Below are positions 1 through 7,371 of a stretch of DNA of 28,463 bases, in pieces. The translations under genes and the position numbers were made by a program. The stretch comes from a virus. Within the stretch, counting starts at the first letter, position 1. Each line of letters starts with the position of its first letter. The stretch covers positions 1-28,463 of the IMG/VR virus record IMGVR_UViG_3300013092_000003. The stretch is one strand, 5' to 3'. The notes below the pieces were generated by a model. It did not search any database. It had not been told where the DNA came from and was given only the letters and a program-made list of their open reading frames with translations.

Positions 1-105
1 ACTGCGAAAGCTAATTGGTCAGCGGTACCATGCTATGAATGTAGCGGATTTAACCCTAAGTTGCCTAAATCAAAGGAGAAAGGAGGGCTAAATTTTATTC
101 TTTGA
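1..105 (+). CDS. C-terminal end of an unidentified protein (partial)
   Basis: Reading frame 1 is open from the first base to a TGA at 103-105, giving 34 residues with a reasonable composition, including a Cys-x-x-Cys pair in the segment PCYECSGF. It lies just upstream of a promoter on the same strand, as expected for the last gene of the preceding operon. The fragment is too short to assign a function, and it could be a chance open frame. Confidence 0.45.
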   Translation, partial: TAKANWSAVPCYECSGFNPKLPKSKEKGGLNFIL

Positions 106-129
106 AGTTTAAGTGTTTCATAATATAAT
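102..129 (+). promoter_or_regulatory. Sigma70-like promoter upstream of the initiator gene
   Basis: TTGAAG at 102-107 is followed after 16 bases by TATAAT at 124-129, within an A/T-rich run. This is close to the sigma70 consensus and is placed to transcribe the hairpin leader and the gene at 284. The -10 region belongs to the TATAATATA-like box seen before other operons in the window. Confidence 0.55.
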
Positions 130-173
130 AAAAATACCTCAAATGGAAACAGGGCATCAAATTTTTCCTCAAT

Positions 174-206
174 TGCTTGGAGTAGCTCTGCAGGCTACTC
201 CAAGCA
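174..206 (+). other. Perfect 13-bp stem hairpin in the leader
   Basis: TGCTTGGAGTAGC at 174-186 is the exact reverse complement of GCTACTCCAAGCA at 194-206, with a 7-base loop TCTGCAG. No T-run follows on either strand, so a simple intrinsic terminator is unlikely. It sits between the promoter at 102-129 and the gene at 284. It could be an attenuator, a transcript-stabilising hairpin or a repressor operator. Confidence 0.6.
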
Positions 207-283
207 CCCTTCATATCTTCCATTTAAGGCAATAAGGTAGGGGTTATGAAAGTTATTAATTTTCCATTTGAGAGGATTGTTAA

Positions 284-1912
284 ATGCCAATCTCCCCCAC
301 AGACTGTGTTCAAAACTCAAGTGATCCAACTCCACAATTCCGAAAGGCACCCTGGTTCATCCTCAGAGATAGCAGCATTAAGAGCAATGGGGATGCCCTT
401 ATTCTCTCCGTTATCTGGGCTGCCATACAGGGTAGCGGGGATGATAAAACTACCTGCAAAATCACGAATGAAGAAATAGCTAAACGATCTGGTATTCGTG
501 GTGGTGGTCAAGCTGCCTTAAAACACCTTCAGAAGCTCGAAAAACTCGGCTTTATTAAGCGTCATGGAAGCCATTGCAATCGAATGATAGAATTACTCCT
601 GCAACCACCACCAGACGACAATCTTCTTGGTTTGACCATCGACGAAGATATACTCATTTCAAATTTATCTCCCACTAAAAAACTTCTCGCTTCCATAATC
701 AGGCACTTCACTTATGCCAAAAAACACTGGATTTGTGAGCAACTCGGGATCAAAGAAATGCAGTATTTTCAAAACATCAAAGAAGTCGAACCCTATAAGA
801 AAACTAAGTGCAACCCTATAAGAAAACTAAGTGAACCCTATAAGAAAACTAATCTATTAAGTATAGATAGTATAGATATTGGTATAGGAGTATTATCTAA
901 AGATAATACTAAAGAACCTTCGGTTCTGTTTGTTAAGGAAGTTCCTTCAAAAGAAAACCCCCCTATAGAACAAATAAACCTCCCTACAAAAAAGGAATAT
1001 AATATGCCAATAAGAATTCCTTATACAACCAAGGCTCCCGCTGGCACTGTTGAAGAGCATCTCCGTTTATGGGAACTCGAGACATTAAAGCCAATCCAAA
1101 GAAATGATTTCAAGAAAAAGAAAGTAGGCGAACTCAAGAAATATCCTATCGAAGTCACCCTCGATATGAACTGGATAAGAGAGAATCTCAATCTTGTCAG
1201 GTCACCCAGACTGGACACCAAAGAATATCATAAAGACACCAGAGTGGTCAAGGCACTCATATATGGCCCAAGCAATTACCTCCGACCAGATGAGATACAA
1301 GCTATTGTCAATAATATGAAGGGTAAGATAATGCCAGGTGGCAATTATCCTCTGACAGAGAAAGTTCTGAGAGAGAGATTTCTTGATCGAACATTTGACC
1401 AAGCTGAACGCCGTGAGTTATATCAACTGCTCAATAATATGTTGGGAGTGGATTATGGTGGTAAAGGAGAGAAGATATATTTGTCTGGCGCGATGAGATC
1501 ACATAAAGGATACTCCTTCCTTGCGAGAGTATGGATGGCAAATCCAGTCAAGATTGTCAAACAGATGCCTATTGACCTCAAGTCGGTAGAACGAGAGCTG
1601 GAACTGGCCATAGATATCATTCCTAAGAAAATAATGCCAGAAGACAAGCCAAGATTAGCCAGCAACATAATCAACCTCAAGAAAAGATATGTACAGGAGT
1701 ACAGGTTGAAGACGAATGGCAATTCTATCGGTAGAAATACCTGGCCAGAGTTCTTCAAAGAATTTTTGGACTCCATTGAAGATGCAGCAGAGATTGTCAA
1801 TGTTGGTTGGTTCAACCCTGATAACAAGCCGGTAAAGAATTTCTTGGACTCTATTGGAGTTGATAGACTAGCAGTTAGACCAGAATTAAGAATGATGCAG
1901 CCAGGACTATAA
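284..1912 (+). CDS. Putative phage replication initiator (winged-helix, origin inside the gene)
   Basis: This 542-residue protein has a winged-helix DNA-binding region at about residues 25-100: a helical start, the segment KITNEEIAKRSGIRGGG, a recognition-like helix AALKHLQKLEKLGFI and a wing ending in HGSHCNRMIEL. This type of N-terminus is common in phage and plasmid replication initiators. The C-terminal half (about 250-542) is not recognised. Three 18-bp direct repeats lie inside the gene at 789-851 and encode a low-complexity linker. This arrangement recalls lambda O, where the origin lies within the initiator gene. ATG 284 is chosen because GAGAGGA precedes it by about 9 bases and the frame is closed by a stop at about 254. 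An ATG at 246 opens a different, overlapping 77-codon frame that may be a leader peptide or a shadow. The DnaB-like helicase downstream fits an initiator role, but the role is inferred. Confidence 0.6.
   Translation: MPISPTDCVQNSSDPTPQFRKAPWFILRDSSIKSNGDALILSVIWAAIQGSGDDKTTCKITNEEIAKRSGIRGGGQAALKHLQKLEKLGFIKRHGSHCNRMIELLLQPPPDDNLLGLTIDEDILISNLSPTKKLLASIIRHFTYAKKHWICEQLGIKEMQYFQNIKEVEPYKKTKCNPIRKLSEPYKKTNLLSIDSIDIGIGVLSKDNTKEPSVLFVKEVPSKENPPIEQINLPTKKEYNMPIRIPYTTKAPAGTVEEHLRLWELETLKPIQRNDFKKKKVGELKKYPIEVTLDMNWIRENLNLVRSPRLDTKEYHKDTRVVKALIYGPSNYLRPDEIQAIVNNMKGKIMPGGNYPLTEKVLRERFLDRTFDQAERRELYQLLNNMLGVDYGGKGEKIYLSGAMRSHKGYSFLARVWMANPVKIVKQMPIDLKSVERELELAIDIIPKKIMPEDKPRLASNIINLKKRYVQEYRLKTNGNSIGRNTWPEFFKEFLDSIEDAAEIVNVGWFNPDNKPVKNFLDSIGVDRLAVRPELRMMQPGL
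789..851 (+). repeat. Three direct 18-bp iterons (candidate replication origin)
   Basis: The sequence AACCCTATAAGAAAACTA occurs exactly at 789-806, 812-829 and 834-851, at 23- and 22-base intervals, about two helical turns apart. Because 23 is not a multiple of three, the middle copy is read in another frame (NPIRKL) from the outer two (EPYKKT). Identity is therefore kept at the DNA level rather than the protein level. Directly downstream lie A/T-rich DNA, a tandem GTATAGATA (861-869, 870-878) and a palindrome. These are the elements expected of an iteron origin bound by the encoded winged-helix protein. Confidence 0.7.
852..927 (+). other. A/T-rich tract with palindrome and small hairpin beside the iterons (possible DNA unwinding element)
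   Basis: After the iterons come the 9-bp tandem GTATAGATA (861-878) and a palindrome with arms AGTATTATCT (889-898) and AGATAATACT (901-910) separated by AA. A short hairpin, AGAACC (913-918) against GGTTCT (922-927), follows. The tract is strongly A/T-rich while still coding. It could be the melting region of the candidate origin. The palindrome could also be an operator or a site for a host factor. Confidence 0.5.
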
Positions 1913-1933
1913 TAAAAGGAGATAGGAATTATT

Positions 1934-2233
1934 ATGGCTAAAGAATTTGAATGCGATGGAAGATGTGCTCTGATAGATAAGCAAGGCAATTATATTTCTC
2001 CAATGGAAAAATGCCCTGGATTTTCTTGGTGTAATGGAATTTCTCCAGATACACAAAAAGTGGTAGCTGTAGTAAACTCATCTTCCAAAAATAAACAACC
2101 AAAGATTTTCAAGTCTTTCCAAGAACTCCGCCAGCACTTCTTCCCCAAACAATATCGGAAGGAGCAGGCACGAGTTGAAGTTGGAAAAATTATGAAAGAG
2201 GGCGAAGAAAACCAGAACGAAGTAAATCTATGA
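1934..2233 (+). CDS. Small cysteine-containing hypothetical protein
   Basis: This 99-residue protein has an N-terminal cysteine region (CDGRC at 7-11, CPGFSWC at 27-33) that could bind a metal ion, followed by a basic, charged C-terminus. A Shine-Dalgarno AAAGGAGA lies upstream of ATG 1934, and the stop overlaps the next start. I do not recognise the family. Its place between the initiator and small membrane and metallopeptidase genes gives no clear functional hint. Confidence 0.7.
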   Translation: MAKEFECDGRCALIDKQGNYISPMEKCPGFSWCNGISPDTQKVVAVVNSSSKNKQPKIFKSFQELRQHFFPKQYRKEQARVEVGKIMKEGEENQNEVNL

Positions 2234-2502
2234 CACCAGATACAATAAATGGATTGTTTGAATTTCTCGGATCTTTATTTATCTGGCGCAGCATCATTCT
2301 GCTCTACAAACAAAAGCAAGTGAGAGGAGTTAGCTTTTTGACAATAGGGTTCTTCGCAGTCTGGGGTCTGTGGAATTTGCACTACTATCCATCCTTAAAT
2401 CAGCAGTTTTCTTTCGCAGGTGGAATTTCAATCGTAGTAGCAAATACCATCTGGGTCTTTCAAATAATCTATTATAAAAAGAAGGAGGCTAACCATGCCT
2501 GA
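2230..2502 (+). CDS. Small membrane protein, SemiSWEET/PQ-loop-like
   Basis: This 90-residue hydrophobic protein has about three membrane segments (about residues 8-26, 35-52 and 60-82) and a basic tail, KKKEANHA. The conserved-looking elements RGVSFLTIGFFAVWGLWN and YYPSLNQQFSFAGG resemble a family of small phage membrane proteins reminiscent of half PQ-loop (SemiSWEET) transporters. It overlaps the preceding gene by ATGA and the next gene by 8 bases, so it is translationally coupled. It would act in the host inner membrane. Transport activity is not shown by the sequence. Confidence 0.7.
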   Translation: MTPDTINGLFEFLGSLFIWRSIILLYKQKQVRGVSFLTIGFFAVWGLWNLHYYPSLNQQFSFAGGISIVVANTIWVFQIIYYKKKEANHA

Positions 2503-2899
2503 TTATCTCGATGCGCCAGAAGATGTCGAAGAATTGGCCAGAGCCAGATTTTTACAGAATCCTTTAATGGATGCTTGTAAGGCCAAAATCAAATATCTGG
2601 TCAAATCAGCCAAAAAATCAACCTGGCTTGGACAGACTCATCTTGCACATGGTCCATGGAAACACCTATCAGATTTTGATTATGTAATAATTTTATGGGC
2701 CGAATGGTGGGAGTGTGCCTCCGATCATGATAAACAAGCCCTACTCTACCATGAGCTCCTCCACATCGCCCTAACTCAAAACGAGACATGGGCATTACGT
2801 AAACATACGATTCAAGAGTTCCCGGAAGTAGTGAAACAATTTGGGGCGTGGACGCCAGAATTGAAATGTTTGGAACCGATTGTCAGGAGGCCGTATTGA
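2495..2899 (+). CDS. Putative phage zinc metallopeptidase (HExxH)
   Basis: This 134-residue protein carries HELLH at residues 86-90, the zinc-binding and catalytic motif of metallopeptidases, preceded by a helix (DKQALLYHELLHIAL). A downstream His-containing segment (KHTIQEF, about 104-109) could supply the third ligand. Size and layout match the family annotated as putative phage metallopeptidase, whose substrate is unknown. ATG 2495 has a strong GAAGGAGG site. The gene ends in TGATG overlapping the next start. Earlier residues include WLGQTHLAHG, typical of a compact fold. No signal peptide is seen, so it should be cytoplasmic. Confidence 0.7.
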   Translation: MPDYLDAPEDVEELARARFLQNPLMDACKAKIKYLVKSAKKSTWLGQTHLAHGPWKHLSDFDYVIILWAEWWECASDHDKQALLYHELLHIALTQNETWALRKHTIQEFPEVVKQFGAWTPELKCLEPIVRRPY

Positions 2900-3333
2900 T
2901 GAACTGCTCACAATGTGAAAAAGAAATCTCACCAGAAAAACAAATCACTATTGAAGATAAAGAAGACTGGTGTTACGATTGCTATAAAGCCAGTCCAAAA
3001 ACCATCTGTGTTGATTTCGATGGAGTATTAGCAGAATACATAGGCTGGAAAGGTCCTGACCATCTGGGTGATCCTATGCCTGGGGCTCTAGGTTTTCTTA
3101 AACAACTATGTATGCTAAATTATGAGATTGTCATCCATACCACCCGCAATCCATCTGGAATAATTGCTTGGACTTACAAATATGGTGTTGGCGATCTCAT
3201 TCATAAGATTACTAATCGAAAAGTTCCAGCAGTAGCTTACATTGATGATCGAGCAATTCCATTTTTAGGCAATTTCTCTGATACCTTAATGACTCTACAA
3301 AACTTCAAACCGTACTGGAAGGAAGATAAATGA
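2899..3333 (+). CDS. HAD-like phosphatase with N-terminal zinc ribbon
   Basis: Start ATG 2899 is preferred over the upstream ATG 2848 because CAGGAGG at 2884-2890 lies 8 bases before it. The product has 144 residues. The N-terminus has two CxxC pairs (CSQC at 3-6, CYDC at 25-28), a likely zinc ribbon. The rest is a small HAD domain: motif I VDFDGVLAEY (38-47) with the nucleophile and acid Asp pair, a motif II-like HTTRN (80-84), and the acidic motif AYIDDRAIPF (113-122). Such phage HAD proteins are often assigned to nucleotide or end-group dephosphorylation, but the substrate is unknown. A second HAD with a zinc region at the other end lies at 11514. Confidence 0.75.
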   Translation: MNCSQCEKEISPEKQITIEDKEDWCYDCYKASPKTICVDFDGVLAEYIGWKGPDHLGDPMPGALGFLKQLCMLNYEIVIHTTRNPSGIIAWTYKYGVGDLIHKITNRKVPAVAYIDDRAIPFLGNFSDTLMTLQNFKPYWKEDK

Positions 3334-4043
3334 TTACCACAAATCTGAAAGTTAGAACTTTGGAGCAGGCATGGTTGGGCATCATGCAGGAAATCATGTC
3401 CAGAGGCCGCGAATACCATAAGGATGGCGGCTCTAGGGCTGGGATGCTCCGTAAGGCCCTGGACTTTTGCTCAGTGGAAATCAGTCATCCACATGAGCGC
3501 CCACTGGTACCATTGGCCAAACCAGGTTGTTTGTCGCCATGCACCGAAGATGATGCTGAGAAATATCTTCGAGAATATTTGTATAACACTGAACCCCCTG
3601 CTGAGCATGAATCATACACCTATGCTCAGTATTTAACTCCGGCCATTCATGCAACTGCCAAGCATTATGCCCAGGCGGGGTTCTATGTTCAACAGGCAGT
3701 AATGCCTGTAGGGTTGCCCAATGATGTAGAGAGATATATTGAGCCACATGATAGAGATACGGTGTCAATCCCCTGCCTCAGAATGATTGATACTCGGATT
3801 ATCTACAATAAAATTGCTCAGATGGATTATCTTCATTACTACGTCTACTTCCGAGCATGGAATCATTTCGGGGCCTTTCCTTTGAACATGGCTGGTATTC
3901 AACTCCTCAAAGAAATTCATTGTTGTATCATCACCCATGAATCTGGCAAGATGGTAGAGCCAGGTCCGACTGTAGCCATGTCAAAAGATTTACACATCAA
4001 TGATATCGAATGGGATGCTGCTAACGCTTGGTTGGGACAGTAG
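3330..4043 (+). CDS. Thymidylate synthase-like protein (archaeal-type ThyA fold)
   Basis: This 237-residue protein matches the thymidylate synthase family. It has a TLEQAWLGIMQEIMSRG N-terminus, a candidate nucleophile Cys149 in SIPCLRMIDTR, the segment YFRAWNHFGAFPLNMAGIQL (173-192) equivalent to the substrate-binding helix of ThyA, and SKDLHINDIEWD (218-229) equivalent to the GDAHIY loop. The CLR and YFRxW patterns are closer to short archaeal-type enzymes than to E. coli ThyA. The expected reaction is methylation of dUMP, or a related pyrimidine C5 transfer such as dCMP hydroxymethylation. The sequence does not decide which. It is coupled by ATGA to the HAD gene, which suggests nucleotide metabolism. 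Confidence 0.7.
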   Translation: MITTNLKVRTLEQAWLGIMQEIMSRGREYHKDGGSRAGMLRKALDFCSVEISHPHERPLVPLAKPGCLSPCTEDDAEKYLREYLYNTEPPAEHESYTYAQYLTPAIHATAKHYAQAGFYVQQAVMPVGLPNDVERYIEPHDRDTVSIPCLRMIDTRIIYNKIAQMDYLHYYVYFRAWNHFGAFPLNMAGIQLLKEIHCCIITHESGKMVEPGPTVAMSKDLHINDIEWDAANAWLGQ

Positions 4044-4046
4044 AAC

Positions 4047-5573
4047 TTGACCACTTGGACCCGCCAAAGAGCCGACACCCAGATCGAACGTTCGATCCTT
4101 ACTGGAATGATAATCTCTGATAGGGTGCTCCGCAATCTAGCATTAGCTTACAAACCACGCTATCTGACTGTACCTTATATGCAAAAAGTGGCCTTGTGGG
4201 CATTGGAATATTTGGCCCAATATGATCGCGCTCCTCAAGGTCATATCCAGGACTTGTATGAAGCCAACCGTCGAGCCGGCATGGATTCAGATCTTTCTGA
4301 GCTTATCGGTCAATTTCTCAGTTCTATATCAGAAAGCTATGAACAAGGTGAGTTCAATGAAGAATATCTCCTTGACCAAGCACAACAATACTTTGAGGAG
4401 CGTGCCCTCACACTCCTGAAAGAAGACCTTGAAGAAAGACTTGGTCAAGGAAACATCCTAGCAGCCAGAGAATCAGTAGCCAATTTCATCGCCCCAGAGA
4501 AAGTAGTGACCTTGGGTTGTGAACCGCTTAGAGATATGGAGTCAGTCAGAGACGCCTTCACAACTGATGATGAATTATTCACTCTTCCTGGAGATCTTGG
4601 CAGACTACTTGGACCGATGGTAAGAGAAGATGCTTGGGGCTTGGTAGGGGCCTACAAAGCAGGCAAATCCTGGGCTTGTACTTATATCCAAGATCAAGCC
4701 CTCTATAATAGATTGAATGTAGCCAGATTCAGTTTTGAAATGAATAAGAGAAAAGAGACTCGCAGGTTCATCCAATCCATCTGTGCAATGCCAATTCGCC
4801 CACCAAAGGATGGTAAAATCTGGATGCCGGTCTGGGATTGCAAATTCAATCAAGATGGATCTTGCTATCGACCCGACCGAACTTGTGGCATAACCTTGTA
4901 CAAAGGAGAAGAACCAAGACCGATATTTGGCCAGGAGCACCCAGGATACAAACCATGCGCGGTCTGTCGAGGACAGAAGAGTTGGCAAATGGAAACCTGG
5001 GCCGAAGAATGGAAATGTGACGTCTTGACATGGCGCAATGCCTGGAGAAAAGCAGAGGGGATTTCAAAGCAGCTTCGCGGAGCTAGATTCAAATTCCAGT
5101 ACTGGCCAATGTATTCTGCTGGCATATCAGAGGTAAAAGCCACCCTTCAGGTTTGGGAACATCTGGAAGGGTTCGTCCCAGATGTAATTGTTATAGACTC
5201 TCCAGACTTAATGAAGAAACCCGGACAAACAGATAGACATACAATAGTTGATAATCGCCGGTTTGCAGTGGCCCTGGCCCAACAATATCATAGTTTATTG
5301 ATAATGCCATTCCAAGCAGGCAGTAAAGAAGCTATTGAGAGGAAGACAAAGAAAAGATCGGACATTGGAGAATCTGTGGCTATCTTAGGTGATGTTGACG
5401 GGATGATTAGCTTGGATCAGACGGATAGTGAGCGTGAAGCCATGAGGGCAAGGATTGGAGTAAGTGTTCAGCGAGACGACAAGAGCATCCTCGCCAACCA
5501 GGTGACTATTCTACAATGCATAGAGCTTGGTCAAGCGGTGATTGATTCTTCTTTTGTGAGGGGAAATAATTAG
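4047..5573 (+). CDS. dnaB: DnaB-like replicative helicase with a cysteine-rich insertion
   Basis: This 508-residue protein has a DnaB-type helical N-terminal domain (about 10-115) and a RecA-like motor. Walker A is GAYKAGKS (201-208), motif 1a is FSFEMNKRKETRRF, Walker B is DVIVIDSPD (379-387), and the C-terminal end reads SILANQVTILQ. Between 1a and Walker B is an insertion with cysteines 265, 273, 280, 304 and 307 (DC..., GSC..., TC..., PCAVC), which probably binds zinc. It would unwind DNA ahead of the phage polymerase. The start is TTG 4047, three bases after the previous stop. The next in-frame ATG would lose part of the N-terminal domain. The methyltransferase start follows directly after its stop. 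Confidence 0.85.
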   Translation: MTTWTRQRADTQIERSILTGMIISDRVLRNLALAYKPRYLTVPYMQKVALWALEYLAQYDRAPQGHIQDLYEANRRAGMDSDLSELIGQFLSSISESYEQGEFNEEYLLDQAQQYFEERALTLLKEDLEERLGQGNILAARESVANFIAPEKVVTLGCEPLRDMESVRDAFTTDDELFTLPGDLGRLLGPMVREDAWGLVGAYKAGKSWACTYIQDQALYNRLNVARFSFEMNKRKETRRFIQSICAMPIRPPKDGKIWMPVWDCKFNQDGSCYRPDRTCGITLYKGEEPRPIFGQEHPGYKPCAVCRGQKSWQMETWAEEWKCDVLTWRNAWRKAEGISKQLRGARFKFQYWPMYSAGISEVKATLQVWEHLEGFVPDVIVIDSPDLMKKPGQTDRHTIVDNRRFAVALAQQYHSLLIMPFQAGSKEAIERKTKKRSDIGESVAILGDVDGMISLDQTDSEREAMRARIGVSVQRDDKSILANQVTILQCIELGQAVIDSSFVRGNN

Positions 5574-6311
5574 ATGATTTATTATCATTCATCTGCCAAT
5601 ATGTCAGAACTGGAAGATGAGTCTATTCATTGTGTCATAACATCTCCTCCATATCCTATGATTGAAAAATGGGATAATAGTTTCGAAGATCAGGGCTGTG
5701 GACCAAATTCTGGGCTTTGGTTTGACTCAATAGCTCTGCTGAGTTTATCCATCCGAGAATGTTATCGAGCTCTTATTTCTGGTGGTATTCTCTGTTTAAA
5801 TATTGGTGACGCCACCAGAACCATCAATAAGAATTTTGAGTGCTATCCAAATTTTGCAGCTTTAACTATTTGTTGCAAAGAAATTGGTTTCACTCCACTC
5901 ATTCCAATCTTGTGGAAGAAAATCAGTAATCGCCCTAACGCATTTCTTGGTAGTGGTTTTTTACCAGTCAATGCTTATGTCTCACAAGATCACGAATATA
6001 TCGGAATATTTCGTAAAGGTAGATTGAGGCAGTTTCATGGTCAACAAAAAATACAAAGACAATTATCAAAATTTACCAAATTTGAGAGAGACTTATGGTT
6101 CCAACAGGTTTGGAATGTCCAGGGAAAGACTGGAGCCAAAGGTGATTCTGGGTGGCCACAAGAAATTCCTTACCGACTGATGAGAATGTTTTCAATTATT
6201 GGTGATACCATACTTGATCCATTTTGTGGTCCAGGAGAAGAAAAATTATACAAGGAATATAGGAGAAATTTTGTGGGTTATGAAATTTTACCAAAGAGAA
6301 TACCGCAATAA
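5574..6311 (+). CDS. DNA methyltransferase, beta-class N4-cytosine/N6-adenine type
   Basis: This 245-residue protein shows motif IV TSPPY (residues 23-27) near the N-terminus and motif I DPFCGPG near the C-terminus. That motif order is typical of beta-class amino-methyltransferases, and SPPY is common in N4-cytosine enzymes. Supporting elements are GGILCLNIGD, the HEYIGIFRKG strand and PYRLMRMFS. Motif I continues as GEEKLYKEYRRN instead of the usual GTTxxAA helix, a slight deletion or divergence that could affect SAM binding. No restriction endonuclease lies beside it, so it is probably a solitary phage methylase for host-restriction evasion or regulation. ATG 5574 follows the helicase stop immediately, with GAGGGGAAA as its ribosome binding site. 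Confidence 0.8.
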   Translation: MIYYHSSANMSELEDESIHCVITSPPYPMIEKWDNSFEDQGCGPNSGLWFDSIALLSLSIRECYRALISGGILCLNIGDATRTINKNFECYPNFAALTICCKEIGFTPLIPILWKKISNRPNAFLGSGFLPVNAYVSQDHEYIGIFRKGRLRQFHGQQKIQRQLSKFTKFERDLWFQQVWNVQGKTGAKGDSGWPQEIPYRLMRMFSIIGDTILDPFCGPGEEKLYKEYRRNFVGYEILPKRIPQ

Positions 6312-6313
6312 AC

Positions 6314-6346
6314 TTAAAGTTGAACCAGACAAAACTATAATATAAT
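6314..6346 (+). promoter_or_regulatory. Promoter ahead of the 7-deazaguanine operon
   Basis: TATAATATAATA at 6336-6347 contains two overlapping -10 hexamers. TTAAAG at 6314-6319 lies 16 bases before the first, and TTGAAC at 6320-6325 lies 15 bases before the second. It falls in the 48-base gap after the methyltransferase, with AAAGGAG and the ATG at 6360 immediately downstream. Confidence 0.55.
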
Positions 6347-6359
6347 AAAGGAGATTTAA

Positions 6360-6788
6360 ATGGCCCTAACCAGTAGGATATTAATTGATGGACAGGAAGT
6401 ATCAGCATACGAGCAAGATCCTCGACAAATTGTATCTCATATGCTTACCCATCCGGCCAATCTGGAGTTCTGGTCATTAGACGCTCTCCGGGAATTCTTG
6501 ACCGGCACCATTGAGTTGGTGTCCAGCTGGTGCAAGATCCGCCTTGAAGAAGCACTTCCAGATGACCTGAAAAGGAAGTACCAGAGGTTCGGGACCTGGG
6601 CAGTCAAGACCCTCAAAAACTTCCCAAGAACCCAGGAGTATGCGGTATATTATCTCTACAATGTGGCTTTGGCCGGAGAGAATAAGGGTCTGTTGAACGG
6701 GTTTGGAATCAGCAATCGTTTTCAGGACCATATCAAGGGAAACCCTGAGAAAGTGACCCTACGGCAAGCCGAATGGAGTGAAGTATAA
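6360..6788 (+). CDS. Hypothetical protein, first gene of the 7-deazaguanine operon
   Basis: This 142-residue protein is largely helical, with no membrane segment or signal peptide. Distinctive stretches are WSLDALREFLTGTIELV (39-55) and YYLYNVALAGENKGLLNGFG (97-116). I do not recognise the family. It follows a promoter and a good ribosome binding site, and its TAATG end overlaps the start of queD, so it is co-expressed with the pathway. It has no visible cofactor or metal motif, so its position is the only link to base modification. Confidence 0.7.
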   Translation: MALTSRILIDGQEVSAYEQDPRQIVSHMLTHPANLEFWSLDALREFLTGTIELVSSWCKIRLEEALPDDLKRKYQRFGTWAVKTLKNFPRTQEYAVYYLYNVALAGENKGLLNGFGISNRFQDHIKGNPEKVTLRQAEWSEV

Positions 6789-7168
6789 TGTCAAAACTTA
6801 TCATTGTTAAACAATTTGAATTTGCAGCCGCTCATCGTCTTCCTAACCACAAAGGAGCTTGTCAAAATCTCCATGGCCATAATTGGACAATAGAAGTAGG
6901 GGTAACAGGGCCAGTAGATCCAGAAACAGGGATGATTGCTGATTTCAAACAACTGAAAGATCTGGTCAATGATCACATCATCGCACATTTAGATCACCAA
7001 TATCTCAATGAAACTGGCTTGATCGGGGTGTGTGAAAACCCCACTGCCGAGAATATGATTCAGTGGATGGCTACAATATTAATCCATCATCTACAGAAGA
7101 CAGGATGTGAACTGGCCTTAATCAAACTCTGGGAGACCTCTGGTTCTAGATGTGAGTGGAGGGCCTAA
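6788..7168 (+). CDS. queD: QueD, 6-carboxy-tetrahydropterin synthase
   Basis: QueD converts 7,8-dihydroneopterin triphosphate (from FolE) to 6-carboxy-5,6,7,8-tetrahydropterin, the second step toward preQ0. The 126-residue length is typical. Zinc ligands are His16 (AAAHRL), His29 and His31 (LHGHN). The catalytic Cys25 lies in GACQNLHGH, and the segments LDHQYLNE, NPTAENM and IKLWET are family hallmarks. It overlaps the previous gene by TAATG and precedes queE with one small gene between. The FolE and QueC-like partners lie further down. Confidence 0.92.
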   Translation: MSKLIIVKQFEFAAAHRLPNHKGACQNLHGHNWTIEVGVTGPVDPETGMIADFKQLKDLVNDHIIAHLDHQYLNETGLIGVCENPTAENMIQWMATILIHHLQKTGCELALIKLWETSGSRCEWRA

Positions 7169-7170
7169 AA

Positions 7171-7371
7171 ATGATTCTCGTTATCTGGAAAACTCGGCAC
7201 AAGGCAGGAGATGAACCAGACTATTTTTCTTATAGTCTTAAGCGAAATGGTTATTTTCCGCTTCTGCTCACAGCTAATCAACTTAGTATGCTATTACCTA
7301 CTGTTAAAACCGAGTTGATTCCAGAGGCACCAGAAACTGGAACCATTGAAATAAATGGAGAGTTGGTCTAA
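7171..7371 (+). CDS. Small hypothetical protein between queD and queE
   Basis: ATG 7171 gives 66 residues and is preferred over GTG 7156 because GGAGGG lies about 8 bases upstream. The protein starts MILVIWKTRHKAGDEPDYF and has a mixed strand/helix composition with no cysteine motif or membrane segment. Its stop overlaps the queE start (TAATG). The family is not recognised. Its tight placement inside the pathway suggests co-expression only. Confidence 0.6.
   Translation: MILVIWKTRHKAGDEPDYFSYSLKRNGYFPLLLTANQLSMLLPTVKTELIPEAPETGTIEINGELV

Noticed and set aside
246-479. 77-codon frame with a good ribosome site overlapping the initiator start
   Set aside because: It overlaps the winged-helix frame, which has clear domain character. 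It may be a leader peptide or a sign of frameshifting, but no protein signature supports it.
1453-1989. 178-codon frame on the minus strand
   Set aside because: It is antisense to the initiator gene, has no ribosome site or motif, and is best explained as a shadow of the + strand coding.
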